Below, in pieces: positions 7,558 through 15,886 of a stretch of DNA of 40,992 bases (within the stretch, counting starts at the first letter, position 1; the number at the start of each line of letters is the position of its first letter). Source of the stretch: an uncultured bacterium. Lineage in GTDB: Bacteria > UBP6 > UBA1177 > JAKLFG01. The stretch lies in the NCBI GenBank assembly GCA_937871295.1, contig CALMRE010000063.1, positions 1 through 40,992 of the forward strand, given 5' to 3'. The position numbers and the translations under genes are program-made. The notes beneath the pieces are model-generated. The model was not told the origin of the DNA and did no database searches. It worked only from the letters and a program-made list of their open reading frames with translations.

Positions 7558-7612
7558 CAATTTCCGATGTATCGTAAAACGGTCCTGCGAAAAACCAGCA
7601 TTTTTGAGGCAA

Positions 7613-8062
7613 TTAGACGAGGAAATCGAGGATGGCGTTGGCCACCGAGAAGATGAAGGAGTCGTCGAGGTGCCGTTTGGCCTCAGAGAGCATCTGCTTG
7701 GACCAGAGGAACCGGGTGATGTAGGCGGCGAACACCATGAGCAGCGTCGCCTTCACGAAGCCGACGATGACGCCGATACCCTTGTTCATGCTCCCGAGCA
7801 CTCCGTCCTTTGTTTCAATGATACCTTTGAGCATCCATGCCACAAGGATATTGAGCGTGAAATAGACCGCGATGAACGCCACGATGAAGATGCCGTTGGC
7901 GGCGGGTCCGAACTGCAGGAAGAAGGTCTTGACCGACGGCAGCATGAAGAGGATCATCAGCCCGATCATGGCGGTCACCCTGAGTATCTCGCGGAACCCG
8001 CCCGCCAGATAACCGGCAAGCATCGCTCCGACGAATATCAGGGTACAGATGAGATCGACCAT
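7613..8062 (-). CDS. cvpA: CvpA family membrane protein
   Basis: The 149-residue protein has about four hydrophobic segments and the CvpA start MVDLICTLIFVGAMLAGYLAGG, with the Gly-rich turn and FREILR of the family. CvpA (colicin V production) proteins are inner-membrane proteins linked in Enterobacteria to envelope homeostasis and bile tolerance; their molecular activity is not settled. A GAGGTAGG ribosome binding site precedes the ATG at 8062. That site directly abuts the T-run of the terminator after rplQ, so cvpA has almost no leader of its own. It must be transcribed by read-through or from a promoter inside rplQ. Confidence 0.8.
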   Translation of the reverse strand: MVDLICTLIFVGAMLAGYLAGGFREILRVTAMIGLMILFMLPSVKTFFLQFGPAANGIFIVAFIAVYFTLNILVAWMLKGIIETKDGVLGSMNKGIGVIVGFVKATLLMVFAAYITRFLWSKQMLSEAKRHLDDSFIFSVANAILDFLV

Positions 8063-8072
8063 AGCCTACCTC

Positions 8073-8105
8073 AAAAAAAAGACGGGGGACTTGCGATCCC
8101 CCGTC
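8073..8105 (-). terminator. strong intrinsic terminator at the end of the alpha operon
   Basis: On the minus strand a perfect 9-bp stem GACGGGGGA/TCCCCCGTC (8105-8097 with 8089-8081) with a 7-nt loop is followed by eight T (8080-8073). It lies about 25 nt after the rplQ stop and ends the giant ribosomal protein transcript. Its T-run touches the cvpA ribosome binding site. Confidence 0.92.
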
Positions 8106-8130
8106 GGAAAGGCTGTCGCGCTATCGCGGA

Positions 8131-8646
8131 TCATTCTTCTTTTTTCTTGGCGCTCTTCTTCTTGGCAGGCTCCTTCTTGGGGGCCGCCTCTTTCTTGGCG
8201 GGCGCCTTCTTGGCCGCCGGCTTCTTCTCCTTGGCCGGTTTCTCTTCGGCCGAGGTCTCTTCCGCGACCGGCTTGCCCACGATCACTTCGGAGAGGTATT
8301 CAATGATGGCGGTCGGGGCCGCGTCGCCGCGGCGGAAGCCCAGTTTCACCACGCGGGTGTAGCCGCCGTTGCGTTCGGCGAACTTCGGGGCGATCTCTTC
8401 CACCAGTTTCGGGATGAGGATCTCGCGCTCCGATTTGATGTACTTGGTCAACTGTGCGTAGGCGGCCGCGGTGCGGCGCTTCGCGATGGTCACGATGCGG
8501 TCGGCGAGCCGCTGGAGTTCCTTGGCGCGGACGAGCGTCGTGGTGATGCGGCCGTGCTTGATAAGCGACTGCAACAGGTTGGTGAGCATCGCCTCGCGGT
8601 GGGCGGTCGGACGGCCAAGCCGCTTGTTGTCTTTCTTATGTCTCAT
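8131..8646 (-). CDS. rplQ: 50S ribosomal protein L17 with Lys/Ala-rich C-terminal extension
   Basis: Residues 1 to about 120 are a standard bacterial L17, starting MRHKKDNKRLGR, with the conserved HREAMLTNL helix. L17 binds 23S rRNA near the polypeptide exit side of the large subunit. Residues about 125-171 form an extra low-complexity tail rich in Lys, Ala, Pro and Glu (blocks such as AAKKAPAKKE). It is presumably disordered and basic, extending the protein about 50 residues past the usual length. It is the last gene of the alpha operon, just after rpoA and before the terminator at 8073-8105. Confidence 0.96.
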   Translation of the reverse strand: MRHKKDNKRLGRPTAHREAMLTNLLQSLIKHGRITTTLVRAKELQRLADRIVTIAKRRTAAAYAQLTKYIKSEREILIPKLVEEIAPKFAERNGGYTRVVKLGFRRGDAAPTAIIEYLSEVIVGKPVAEETSAEEKPAKEKKPAAKKAPAKKEAAPKKEPAKKKSAKKKEE

Positions 8647-8655
8647 AACGGTCTC

Positions 8656-9672
8656 CTACTTGTTCTCTTTCTTCTTTTCGATCTGATCGATGACCTTCTG
8701 GTCGGGGAAATTGGGCAGTTCCATGCCGAAATACAAGCCCATGTTGAGCAGTATCAGTTTGATCTCGTTGAGCGACTTGCGACCGAAGTTCTTGGTCTTC
8801 AGCATCTCGGCCTCGCTCTTCTTGACCAGTTCGCCCACGTAACGGATATTGGCGTTCTTCAGGCAGTTGTAGGAACGGACCGACAGGTCGAGGTCGTCGA
8901 TGGTCTTGTAGAAGTTCCAGTTGGTGTCCTCGGCGTCGGTGCCGGCGCGATCCTCCGACTCCTCCTCGATGGCGAAGTTGATGAAGAAGCGGGTATGTTC
9001 CCGCAGGATCATCGCGGCATAGGCGAGCGCGTCGCGCGGTGTCACCGAGCCGTCGGTCTCGACCTCAAGGGTGAGTTTATCGTAGTTGAAGTTGTTCTTC
9101 ACGCGGGCGCCGGTGATGGCGTAGTTGACGCGGACGACCGGCGAGAAGAACGAATCGACCGGGATGAAGCCTTCGCTGTAAAGCGACGGTTCATGGTCTT
9201 CCGAAGAGACGTAGCCGCGGCCCGACATGACGAGCAGTTCCATCTCTACTTCGATGTTCTCATCCATCTCGAAGAGGTGGAGGTCCTTGTTGAGTACCTT
9301 GATGGCGGCGGTCTCCGGGATATCGCCGGCGGTCACTTTGCCTTTTCCCTTACGGCGCACCACCAGATGGTGCATCTTGTCCTCGTGACCCACGAAGCGG
9401 ATCTGTTTCAGGTTCAGGAAGACGTTGACCACATCCTCCTTGACGCCCGGGATCGTGGAGAATTCGTGCTCGACCCCTTTGATCTTGACGGCGATGACCG
9501 CCGAACCGCGGATCGAGGAGAGCATTATCCGCCGCAGCGAATTGCCGAGCGTGGTACCGTACCCCTTCATGAGCGGGTCGCACACGAAGCGGGCGTAGGT
9601 GCCGGCCTCGTTCTGCTCCACCACCTTCACTTCCTTGGGCATAATGAGCGTTTTCCAGTTCGAACGATACAT
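8656..9672 (-). CDS. rpoA: DNA-directed RNA polymerase subunit alpha
   Basis: The 338-residue subunit nucleates polymerase assembly and contacts promoter UP elements and activators. The N-terminal dimerisation domain shows [12 protein letters not shown] (residues about 38-49), the hallmark of alpha. The C-terminal domain has the helix-hairpin-helix segments [13 protein letters not shown] and [11 protein letters not shown]. The ATG at 9672 (MYRSNWKTL) fits family starts such as MYRNW. An in-frame GTG at 9681 is too close to the GAGG ribosome binding site to be preferred. It lies between rpsD and rplQ as in most bacterial alpha operons. Confidence 0.97.
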   Translation of the reverse strand: MYRSNWKTLIMPKEVKVVEQNEAGTYARFVCDPLMKGYGTTLGNSLRRIMLSSIRGSAVIAVKIKGVEHEFSTIPGVKEDVVNVFLNLKQIRFVGHEDKMHHLVVRRKGKGKVTAGDIPETAAIKVLNKDLHLFEMDENIEVEMELLVMSGRGYVSSEDHEPSLYSEGFIPVDSFFSPVVRVNYAITGARVKNNFNYDKLTLEVETDGSVTPRDALAYAAMILREHTRFFINFAIEEESEDRAGTDAEDTNWNFYKTIDDLDLSVRSYNCLKNANIRYVGELVKKSEAEMLKTKNFGRKSLNEIKLILLNMGLYFGMELPNFPDQKVIDQIEKKKENK

Positions 9673-9689
9673 CCCTCGCACCTCTTAGT

Positions 9690-10319
9690 TTACTTTGAAT
9701 AAAGCTCGACGATGAGGTTCTCCTTGATGTCGGCGGAGACATCGGAGCGCTCGGGCTCGCGGAGCACCGTCCCTTTGAATGTCTCTTTCTCGAGCTGGAG
9801 CCATGTCGGTATCTGGGTCCGTTCGCCGGCGTACTCGAGGGACGCCTTGAACACGGGACTCGTACGGCTGCGTTCCTTTATCTCTATCACGTCGCCCTGC
9901 TTGAGGATATACGACGGGATATCGGTGGTCTTACCGTTGATGAGGAAATGCCGGTGGTTGATGAGCTGACGCGCCTGCGAACGGCTCGACGCCATGCCGA
10001 GACGGTAGATGACGTTGTCGAGGCGGCGTTCAAGCAGGTTGAGCAGGTTCTCGCCGGTGGCGCCCCTCTTCTTGTTGGCGCGGTCATAGAACAGCCGGAA
10101 CTGGCTTTCCAGCAGACCGTACATGAATTTCACTTTCTGTTTCTCACGCAGCTGCACACGGTAGTCGGTGGTGCGTTTCTTGTCCTTGCCGTGCTGGCCG
10201 GGGCCGAACGGGCGGCGATCATAGGCGCACTTCTCGGAATGACACCGCTCGCCTTTCAGGAAGAGTTTCGCCCCTTCCCGACGGCAGACCTTGCAACTAC
10301 TGTCCTTGTACTTGGCCAA
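9690..10319 (-). CDS. rpsD: 30S ribosomal protein S4, zinc-binding form
   Basis: The 209-residue primary 16S rRNA-binding protein helps start 30S assembly and in many bacteria represses its own operon. It carries four Cys in the N-terminal arm (Cys9, 12, 26, 31), the zinc-binding C+ form. The central S4 RNA-binding domain contains ERRLDNVIYRLG and SRSQARQLINH. The start codon is TTG at 10319, with a perfect AAGGAGG 6 nt upstream and the expected MAKYKDSSCK start. It is part of rpsM-rpsK-rpsD-rpoA-rplQ. Confidence 0.97.
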   Translation of the reverse strand: MAKYKDSSCKVCRREGAKLFLKGERCHSEKCAYDRRPFGPGQHGKDKKRTTDYRVQLREKQKVKFMYGLLESQFRLFYDRANKKRGATGENLLNLLERRLDNVIYRLGMASSRSQARQLINHRHFLINGKTTDIPSYILKQGDVIEIKERSRTSPVFKASLEYAGERTQIPTWLQLEKETFKGTVLREPERSDVSADIKENLIVELYSK

Positions 10320-10360
10320 AGCTTCCTCCTTTTACGACAAAAGTTTACGCTTCGAGTTTA

Positions 10361-10741
10361 TTACACTCTTCTCCGCTTCGACGGCCGGCACCCGTTGTGC
10401 GGGATCGGCGTGATGTCGCGGAGCAGCATGATGTTATACCCGGCGTTCCCGAGTCCGCGGATGGCCGCTTCGCGACCGTTGCCGGGACCCTTCACATACA
10501 CGCTGAGGGTGCGCAGGCCGTATTCCTTGGCCTTTTTGCCCGCATCCTCGGCCGCCATCTGCGCGGCGTACGGGGTCGACTTCTTCGAGCCGCGGAAACC
10601 CTTGAGTCCCGCGCTCGACCAGCCGAGCACATTGCCCGACACGTCGGTGATGGTGACGATCGTGTTGTTGAACGAGCACTGGATGTAGGCCAGCCCCGTC
10701 TGAATATTTTTCCGGACCTTCTTCTTCTTCAGTTCGGCCAT
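10361..10741 (-). CDS. rpsK: 30S ribosomal protein S11
   Basis: The 126-residue S11 lines the platform of the small subunit near the mRNA exit and E site. The family features are visible: [16 protein letters not shown] near the N-terminus, a WSSAG segment, and the C-terminal [12 protein letters not shown] tail that contacts 16S rRNA. ATG start at 10741, 12 nt after rpsM. Length and sequence are normal. Confidence 0.97.
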   Translation of the reverse strand: MAELKKKKVRKNIQTGLAYIQCSFNNTIVTITDVSGNVLGWSSAGLKGFRGSKKSTPYAAQMAAEDAGKKAKEYGLRTLSVYVKGPGNGREAAIRGLGNAGYNIMLLRDITPIPHNGCRPSKRRRV

Positions 10742-10753
10742 GGCGTCCCCCGC

Positions 10754-11119
10754 TTACTTCTTTTTCATCATGTTGCGGCGCGGTCCCTTGCGGGTGCGGG
10801 CGTTGGTATGCGTCCGCTGGCCCCTCACCGGGAGCCCCTTCCTGTGCCGCAGGCCGCGGTAATTGCCGAGGTCCATGAGCCGCTTGATGTTCATGATGGT
10901 CTCCTTCCGGAGATCGCCCTCAACGGTATGGTCCTGTTCGATGATCTCTCTGATCCTCACCGCCTGCGCTTCCGTCACACCGTCGGACTTGGTGTTGACA
11001 TCGATCCCCGCTTTATCGAGGATCGCACGGGCGCTGGAACGGCCAAGCCCGTAGATGTAGGTCAGCGCGATCTCCATCCGCTTGTTCCGGGGCAGATCGA
11101 CTCCCGCGATACGAACCAA
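10754..11119 (-). CDS. rpsM: 30S ribosomal protein S13
   Basis: The 121-residue S13 sits in the 30S head and bridges to L5 of the 50S subunit. It begins [13 protein letters not shown] and ends in the basic tail [18 protein letters not shown] that reaches toward the P-site tRNA. The start codon is TTG at 11119; an AGGAGG ribosome binding site lies 6 nt before it and no alternative in-frame ATG or GTG is available. It follows rpmJ by 19 nt. Confidence 0.96.
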   Translation of the reverse strand: MVRIAGVDLPRNKRMEIALTYIYGLGRSSARAILDKAGIDVNTKSDGVTEAQAVRIREIIEQDHTVEGDLRKETIMNIKRLMDLGNYRGLRHRKGLPVRGQRTHTNARTRKGPRRNMMKKK

Positions 11120-11138
11120 GGTGCACCTCCTATTAAAA

Positions 11139-11252
11139 CTATCCCTGTCTCTGTTTGTGCTTGGGATTTTCGCAGATGACCCGCAGTATCCCGTTCCGTT
11201 TGATGATCTTGCACTTGGTGCAGATCTTCTTGACCGAAGCCCTGACTTTCAT
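11139..11252 (-). CDS. rpmJ: 50S ribosomal protein L36, zinc ribbon form
   Basis: This short gene encodes 37 residues: [11 protein letters not shown], then [15 protein letters not shown], ending HKQRQG. Cys11, Cys14, Cys27 and His32 form the zinc ribbon of the C+ type of L36. The protein stabilises 23S rRNA in the large subunit. ATG at 11252 and TAG at 11139-11141. It lies between infA and rpsM, the standard position. Confidence 0.95.
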   Translation of the reverse strand: MKVRASVKKICTKCKIIKRNGILRVICENPKHKQRQG

Positions 11253-11262
11253 CTCTTCACCT

Positions 11263-11493
11263 CTAGTCTATGTTCGCTTTCATGCGATGGGTTATCCGGC
11301 CGCGAGTCAGGTCGTACGGCGACAACTCGACCTGTACACGGTCGCCCGGCAGTATCCGGATGAAGTATTTGCGCATCTTGCCCGAAACATGCGCAAGCAC
11401 CTGATGCTTGTTCTCCAGTTCAACGCGGAACATGGCATTGGGCAACGTTTCCACTATCGTCCCTTCAAGAACTATCCCTTCTTCCTTCGCCAT
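11263..11493 (-). CDS. infA: translation initiation factor IF-1
   Basis: The 76-residue single-OB-fold protein occupies the 30S A site during initiation. It begins [15 protein letters not shown] and contains [11 protein letters not shown] and [11 protein letters not shown], all diagnostic of bacterial IF-1. It follows adk by 38 nt and precedes rpmJ by 10 nt. No methionine aminopeptidase gene lies between adk and infA, although map often occupies that position. Confidence 0.97.
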   Translation of the reverse strand: MAKEEGIVLEGTIVETLPNAMFRVELENKHQVLAHVSGKMRKYFIRILPGDRVQVELSPYDLTRGRITHRMKANID

Positions 11494-11531
11494 TCTATGT
11501 CCTCAACAAAGCACGGGGAATCTACCCATCT

Positions 11532-12236
11532 TCATGGTTTTTTCAAACTGATTTTAGCGCTTATCAGCAACTCTTTGACATCGTTGAAAATATCATCCTC
11601 CGCGCGGGAGGCTTCGATCTCGACGAAATTCCCTTTTTCGTGCGCGGCGATATGTTCGACCATCGGCGCGGTCGCGGCGCGGTACTCGGCGAGCCGGTTG
11701 CGGACGACCGTTTCGTTATCGTCGGAACGGCGTATCAATTTCCCTTTTTTACACTGCGGGCAGGGATCGTTCTCGACAACATCCCCGGCGAGCGTCGAAA
11801 AGGGGGTGAAGCAGGTGTTGCAGGTGAGTCGACCGGTGAAGCGGCGCAGGATATGGTCATCGGCGACAGAAAAATAAAGGAACGAATGCGTTATCGCCTT
11901 TTCGGCGAGATAGCGTTTGACCATCTCATACTGACCGACGGTCCGCGGAAAGCCGTCCACGAGAAAAAGTGTCGTCCCGGTAGTATCCCCCAGATGCTCG
12001 GCGCTGTCGCGGAACAGAGCCATCACGATATCGTCCGAAACGAGTTTCCCCGCATCGATAAGCGCCTTGACCTGTGTGCCGAGCTCGGTCCGGCGGGCGA
12101 TATGGTACTTCAAGGCATCGCCGGTCGAGAAGGAGCGCCCCTCAAAGGTGTCGAGGATGCGCCGTATCTGCGTCCCTTTACCCGATGCCGGCTTACCGAG
12201 AAGAAAAAAGAATCGATGCATACTGTTCTGCGTCAT
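11532..12236 (-). CDS. adk: adenylate kinase
   Basis: The 234-residue kinase interconverts ATP plus AMP with two ADP. The P-loop is GKPASGKGTQ (residues 14-23), where the usual fourth-position Gly of GPPGxGKGT is Ala. AMP-binding FSTGD and the VDGFPRT segment are present. The LID contains four Cys (CxxC, 16 residues, CxxC), a zinc-type LID. The ATG at 12236 begins 7 nt after the secY stop with no clear Shine-Dalgarno, so translation is probably coupled to secY. A second ATG at 12221 is possible. The longer ORF from 12299 runs into secY and was rejected. Confidence 0.93.
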   Translation of the reverse strand: MTQNSMHRFFFLLGKPASGKGTQIRRILDTFEGRSFSTGDALKYHIARRTELGTQVKALIDAGKLVSDDIVMALFRDSAEHLGDTTGTTLFLVDGFPRTVGQYEMVKRYLAEKAITHSFLYFSVADDHILRRFTGRLTCNTCFTPFSTLAGDVVENDPCPQCKKGKLIRRSDDNETVVRNRLAEYRAATAPMVEHIAAHEKGNFVEIEASRAEDDIFNDVKELLISAKISLKKP

Positions 12237-12243
12237 TGCGGGG

Positions 12244-13563
12244 TTATCGGCTTCTGCTTTTGACGAGCGAGCCCTTGCCGCCGATGGAGAAACCCTCATA
12301 GTTGTTGCTGATGAGGTACGACTCTATCTGCGAGGCGGTGTCCATCGCGACGCCGACGACGATGAGTATCGAGGTGCCGCCCATGTAGAACGGCAGACCC
12401 ATCTTGAGCCGGAGCAGGTCAGGTATCATGCAGATGGCCGACAGATAGATGGCGCCGCCGAAGGTGATCTTGGTGAGCACCTTGTTGATATAGTCGACCG
12501 TCTCCTTGCCGGGACGGATGCCCGGTATGTAGCCGCCGTTCTTGTTCAAGTTCTCGGCGACATCCTCGGTCTTGAACTGCACGAAGGTGTAGAAGAAGGC
12601 AAAGAATATGATGAGGAAGATGTAGAGCAGTTCGTAGAGCCAGCCGCCCGGGTTGAGCATCGCCTGCAGGGTCCCCATCCACTCGGCGTTCATGAAGCCG
12701 CCGATGGTCGCGGGGAACACGAGCAGTGCGGAGGCGAAGATCGGCGGGATGACGCCGGAGGTGTTTATCTTGAGCGGCAGATAACTGTTCTGTAGCGAGC
12801 GACCGCCGCTGGTGCGGCGCGCGTATTGTATCGGTATCTTGCGGCGCGAACTTTCGACGAAGACGATGACGGTGAAGGCAAGGACAAGGACCAGCAGGAA
12901 AATGACCAGATGGAACGGCTTGATCATCTCTTCGTTGAGATATTGCACCAGTTGCGCGAACATGGAGGGGAACCGCGCGACGATCGAGGCGAAGATGAGG
13001 AGCGATATGCCGTTGCCGATGCCCCGTTCCGATATCTGTTCGCCGAGCCACATCAGGAACATGGTGCCGGTGGTCAGCGTGATGACCGTCGTGATGCGGA
13101 AGAACCAGCCCGGGTCCTGCACCACCACCTCGCCGGCGCGGCCGGTGAGACTTTCGAGGAATTTCGCCATCATAAGACCCTGGAAGACACACAGGAGCAC
13201 CGTGCCGTAGCGGGTGTACTGGGTGATCTTCTTCTGCCCCTGATCGCCGTCCTTCTGCATCTCCCCTATCTGCGGGATGACGACCGCAAGCAGGGAGAAT
13301 ATGATGGAAGAGCTGATGTAGGGCATGATCCCGAGCGCGAAAATAGAGAGCTGTTCCAGCGCGCCGCCCGAGAACATATTGAACAGACCGAGGATAGTGG
13401 TCGAGCCTTTGGTCGCCATGATGTCGGCCATGATGTTCTTGTCGACACCCGGGGTGGTCACGTAGATACCGAGCCGGTACACGGCGAGAATGAACAGGGA
13501 GAACACCACGCGCTCCCGGAGATCGGGTATTTTGAAGATGTTCGAGAGTATCCTGCTAATCAA
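12244..13563 (-). CDS. secY: preprotein translocase subunit SecY
   Basis: The 439-residue channel subunit of the Sec translocon has about ten transmembrane segments. The start NIFKIPDLRERV, the plug-region TTPGVD and the cytoplasmic loop RRKIPIQYARR (ribosome/SecA-binding) are clear SecY hallmarks. The start codon is TTG at 13563, which overlaps the end of rplO by 8 nt with a GGAGG ribosome binding site inside rplO. It works with SecE, encoded at 38128-38511. Confidence 0.96.
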   Translation of the reverse strand: MISRILSNIFKIPDLRERVVFSLFILAVYRLGIYVTTPGVDKNIMADIMATKGSTTILGLFNMFSGGALEQLSIFALGIMPYISSSIIFSLLAVVIPQIGEMQKDGDQGQKKITQYTRYGTVLLCVFQGLMMAKFLESLTGRAGEVVVQDPGWFFRITTVITLTTGTMFLMWLGEQISERGIGNGISLLIFASIVARFPSMFAQLVQYLNEEMIKPFHLVIFLLVLVLAFTVIVFVESSRRKIPIQYARRTSGGRSLQNSYLPLKINTSGVIPPIFASALLVFPATIGGFMNAEWMGTLQAMLNPGGWLYELLYIFLIIFFAFFYTFVQFKTEDVAENLNKNGGYIPGIRPGKETVDYINKVLTKITFGGAIYLSAICMIPDLLRLKMGLPFYMGGTSILIVVGVAMDTASQIESYLISNNYEGFSIGGKGSLVKSRSR

Positions 13564-14002
13564 GCTTCAGTTCCTCCGCTTTGCCGCCGCTTTTCTCGAT
13601 CGACTCTTTCGCCCCTTTGGTGAACTTGTGGACGATCACCGTGAGCGGATGTTTCAGTTCGATACGACCGATGATCTTGACGCACGCCTCGGTCCCCTTG
13701 CAAAGGCCCATTTCGGTGAGCTTCGCGATATCGACCGTGGTGCCCGCCGCCAGTTTCTCGAGATAACGGATGTTGACCTCGGCAACCTCGGTGCGGAATA
13801 TATTGAAGAAGCCTCTCTTGGGAAGCCGTCTGACCAGCGGCATCTGGCCGCCTTCGAAGCCTCTGCGGACCGAACGACCGGCGCGCGAACGTTGACCCTT
13901 GTGTCCCTTGGTCGAGGTGCGGCCATGTCCCGAACCGGCGCCGCGGCCGATTATTTTCTTCGATCTGAGTCCTTCGGGTTTTTTCAATGCATGGAGACGC
14001 AT
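13556..14002 (-). CDS. rplO: 50S ribosomal protein L15
   Basis: The 148-residue L15 is a late large-subunit assembly protein. It starts MRLHALKKPEGLRSKK and contains the glycine-rich GRGAGSGHGRTSTKGHKGQ stretch typical of the family. Only 10 nt separate it from rpsE upstream, so the usual rpmD (L30) between S5 and L15 is absent. It overlaps the secY start by 8 nt. Confidence 0.96.
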   Translation of the reverse strand: MRLHALKKPEGLRSKKIIGRGAGSGHGRTSTKGHKGQRSRAGRSVRRGFEGGQMPLVRRLPKRGFFNIFRTEVAEVNIRYLEKLAAGTTVDIAKLTEMGLCKGTEACVKIIGRIELKHPLTVIVHKFTKGAKESIEKSGGKAEELKLD

Positions 14003-14012
14003 GTGCTACTCC

Positions 14013-14531
14013 CTATTTTTTCAACTGATAGTCGGTTACCGTGATATTCCTTTTCGCCTGCACATCGTCCAGCGTTTCCATCGAAAGGAGCGCCTGCAAT
14101 GTCGCCTTGGCCATATTGTGCGGGTTGCTCGAGCCGATGCTCTTGGTCAGGATGTCGGTCACTCCGATCACTTCAAGGACCGAGCGGACCGCCGAGCCGG
14201 CGATGACGCCGGTGCCATTCGCGGCGGGGCGCAGGAAGACGCGGCCGGCGCCGAATTCGCCCATAACCTCATGAGGAATGGTGCCGCCGGTGAGGGTGAT
14301 GTGACACAGGTTCTTCCGGGCGCGGGCGATACCTTTCTTGATCGCTTCGGGAACCTCGCGCGCTTTGCCGAGCCCCAGCCCGACATGACCGTGACCGTCA
14401 CCGACAACCATCAGCGCGGCGAAACTGAAGTTCTTGCCGCCCTTGACGACCTTCGCGACGCGGTTCACGAAGATGAGTTTTTCGTGAAGATCCAATCCGT
14501 CCGGATTGATCGGCGTATGCTTCTCTTTCAT
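14013..14531 (-). CDS. rpsE: 30S ribosomal protein S5
   Basis: The 172-residue S5 helps fix decoding accuracy and mRNA unwinding. The N-terminal double-stranded RNA-binding domain shows [20 protein letters not shown] and [18 protein letters not shown]. The C-terminal domain has [17 protein letters not shown] at 14531. It follows rplR by 24 nt. Confidence 0.97.
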   Translation of the reverse strand: MKEKHTPINPDGLDLHEKLIFVNRVAKVVKGGKNFSFAALMVVGDGHGHVGLGLGKAREVPEAIKKGIARARKNLCHITLTGGTIPHEVMGEFGAGRVFLRPAANGTGVIAGSAVRSVLEVIGVTDILTKSIGSSNPHNMAKATLQALLSMETLDDVQAKRNITVTDYQLKK

Positions 14532-14555
14532 CCTGCTGCCTCGTATCGTTCTTCG

Positions 14556-14915
14556 TTAAAATTCCAGTCCGCCCTTGCGCGCCGCCTCGGCAAGCGCCTT
14601 GACGCGGCCGTGGTACAGGTATCCGTTCCTGTCGAACACGACCGTCGTGATCCCTTTGGCCTTGCATTTCATCGCGATGAGTTCGCCCACCCGTGCGGCG
14701 TCGGCTTTTTTGTCGCCTTCGCCGTCGTGGTAATCCTTGCCCAAGGTCGAGGCGGACACCAGCGTTTTACCCAGCACATCGTCGATGACCTGCGCATAGA
14801 TATTCTTGCCGCTGCGGAACACCGTCATGCGGGGCCGCGCGCCGGAGCCTTCTATCTTTTTGCGGATCGATGACTTCCGTTTGTCGTGCCGTTCTATCTT
14901 TCTCTTGCTGTTCAT
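14556..14915 (-). CDS. rplR: 50S ribosomal protein L18
   Basis: The 119-residue 5S rRNA-binding protein of the central protuberance has a basic start ([20 protein letters not shown]), [20 protein letters not shown], and the C-terminal [20 protein letters not shown] that typifies L18. It works with L5 to bring 5S rRNA into the 50S subunit. ATG at 14915, 14 nt after rplF. Confidence 0.97.
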   Translation of the reverse strand: MNSKRKIERHDKRKSSIRKKIEGSGARPRMTVFRSGKNIYAQVIDDVLGKTLVSASTLGKDYHDGEGDKKADAARVGELIAMKCKAKGITTVVFDRNGYLYHGRVKALAEAARKGGLEF

Positions 14916-14929
14916 ATCGGGTTCCTCCC

Positions 14930-15466
14930 TTACTTACCGGCAGCCTTGCCGGCCTTCCGTCTGATGACCTGCCCGCGGTAACTGACGCCCTTGCCTTTGT
15001 AGGGCTCCACCGGACGCAGCGCCTTTACCTTTGCCGCAAAATCGCCGAGCTGCTGCTTGTCGGCAGCGGTCAGGGTAAGTTCGTTGGGTTTCACCTCGGC
15101 GGTGATCCCCTTCGGCAGTTCCATCTCCACCGGATGAGAGAACCCGAGCGCAAAAGCGAGCTTGTTCCCCTTCAGTTCAAACTTGTAGCCGGTCCCCTTC
15201 ACGTCGAGCACTTTGGTGAAGCCGGTGGTGACACCGACGACCATGTTGCTGAGGAGCATGCGGAACAGACCGTGCAATGCCTTGCTTTCCTTTTCTTCGT
15301 CTTTGCGTTCCACGATGATGGTGTTGTTCTCTATGCGCACCGAAATTTTCGGATGCACCGTCCGTTCGAGGGTGCCTTTCGGGCCCTTGACCCGGAGCAC
15401 ATCCCCCTTCAGCGATACCTCGACCTTGCTGTCAAAGGGTATCGGTCTTTTGCCTATTCTCGACAC
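14930..15466 (-). CDS. rplF: 50S ribosomal protein L6
   Basis: The 178-residue L6 lies near the sarcin-ricin loop and the GTPase centre. It starts [11 protein letters not shown] and ends with [19 protein letters not shown], the family C-terminal signature. The start is GTG at 15466, with AAGGAGG 6 nt upstream. The longer reading to an ATG at 15526 adds 20 residues from the rpsH coding region and is rejected. Confidence 0.96.
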   Translation of the reverse strand: MSRIGKRPIPFDSKVEVSLKGDVLRVKGPKGTLERTVHPKISVRIENNTIIVERKDEEKESKALHGLFRMLLSNMVVGVTTGFTKVLDVKGTGYKFELKGNKLAFALGFSHPVEMELPKGITAEVKPNELTLTAADKQQLGDFAAKVKALRPVEPYKGKGVSYRGQVIRRKAGKAAGK

Positions 15467-15482
15467 GGTTGTCCTCCTTATG

Positions 15483-15875
15483 CTACCAGACGTTACAAAG
15501 CAGTTCGCCGCCGATATTGAGTTCACGCGCCTTTTTGTCGGTCAATATCCCCTTGGAGGTCGACACGACGCAGACACCGAGCCCCGAGCGGACGTGCGGG
15601 ATCTCCTTTGCCGGCATATAGACACGGCACCCCGGCTTGCTGACCCGCTCGACATGCGATATGACCGGCTTCCCGCGATGATAGCGGATATCGACCGCGA
15701 TCGTTTTCTTGGCGCCGACCATGGTGACCCGGAAATCGCTGATGTAGCCCTCATCCTTGAGCACCTGGCTGATCCCCTCGACGATACGGGACGACGGGAT
15801 ACCGACGACCGTTTCGTGCTGGGCCCGCATCGCGTTGCGTATCCGGGTGAGATAATTGGATATCAGATCGTTCAT
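15483..15875 (-). CDS. rpsH: 30S ribosomal protein S8
   Basis: The 130-residue primary 16S rRNA-binding protein starts MNDLISNYLTRIRNA and ends with GGELLCNVW; it contains STSKGILTDKKAREL. In E. coli it represses the spc operon by binding mRNA near rplE. The ATG at 15875 has a GGGAGG site 7 nt upstream; an in-frame ATG at 15956 lies inside rpsN and is rejected. Confidence 0.97.
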   Translation of the reverse strand: MNDLISNYLTRIRNAMRAQHETVVGIPSSRIVEGISQVLKDEGYISDFRVTMVGAKKTIAVDIRYHRGKPVISHVERVSKPGCRVYMPAKEIPHVRSGLGVCVVSTSKGILTDKKARELNIGGELLCNVW

Positions 15876-15886
15876 GTATTCCTCCC

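Larger units (their letters stand above)
7487..7586 (-). repeat. right copy of the ~100-bp direct repeat
   Basis: This is the partner of 6531-6631 in direct orientation. It ends (minus-strand sense) at the -10 of the nucleotidyltransferase promoter, while its other end lies about 27 nt past the cvpA stop. The block between the copies (6632-7486, about 855 bp) contains only the nucleotidyltransferase and its 79-residue partner. Confidence 0.9.

Noticed and set aside
6531-7586. insertion sequence or MITE explanation for the ~100-bp repeats
   Set aside because: No terminal inverted repeats, transposase gene or target-site duplication are visible, and both copies share orientation and function as gene leaders.
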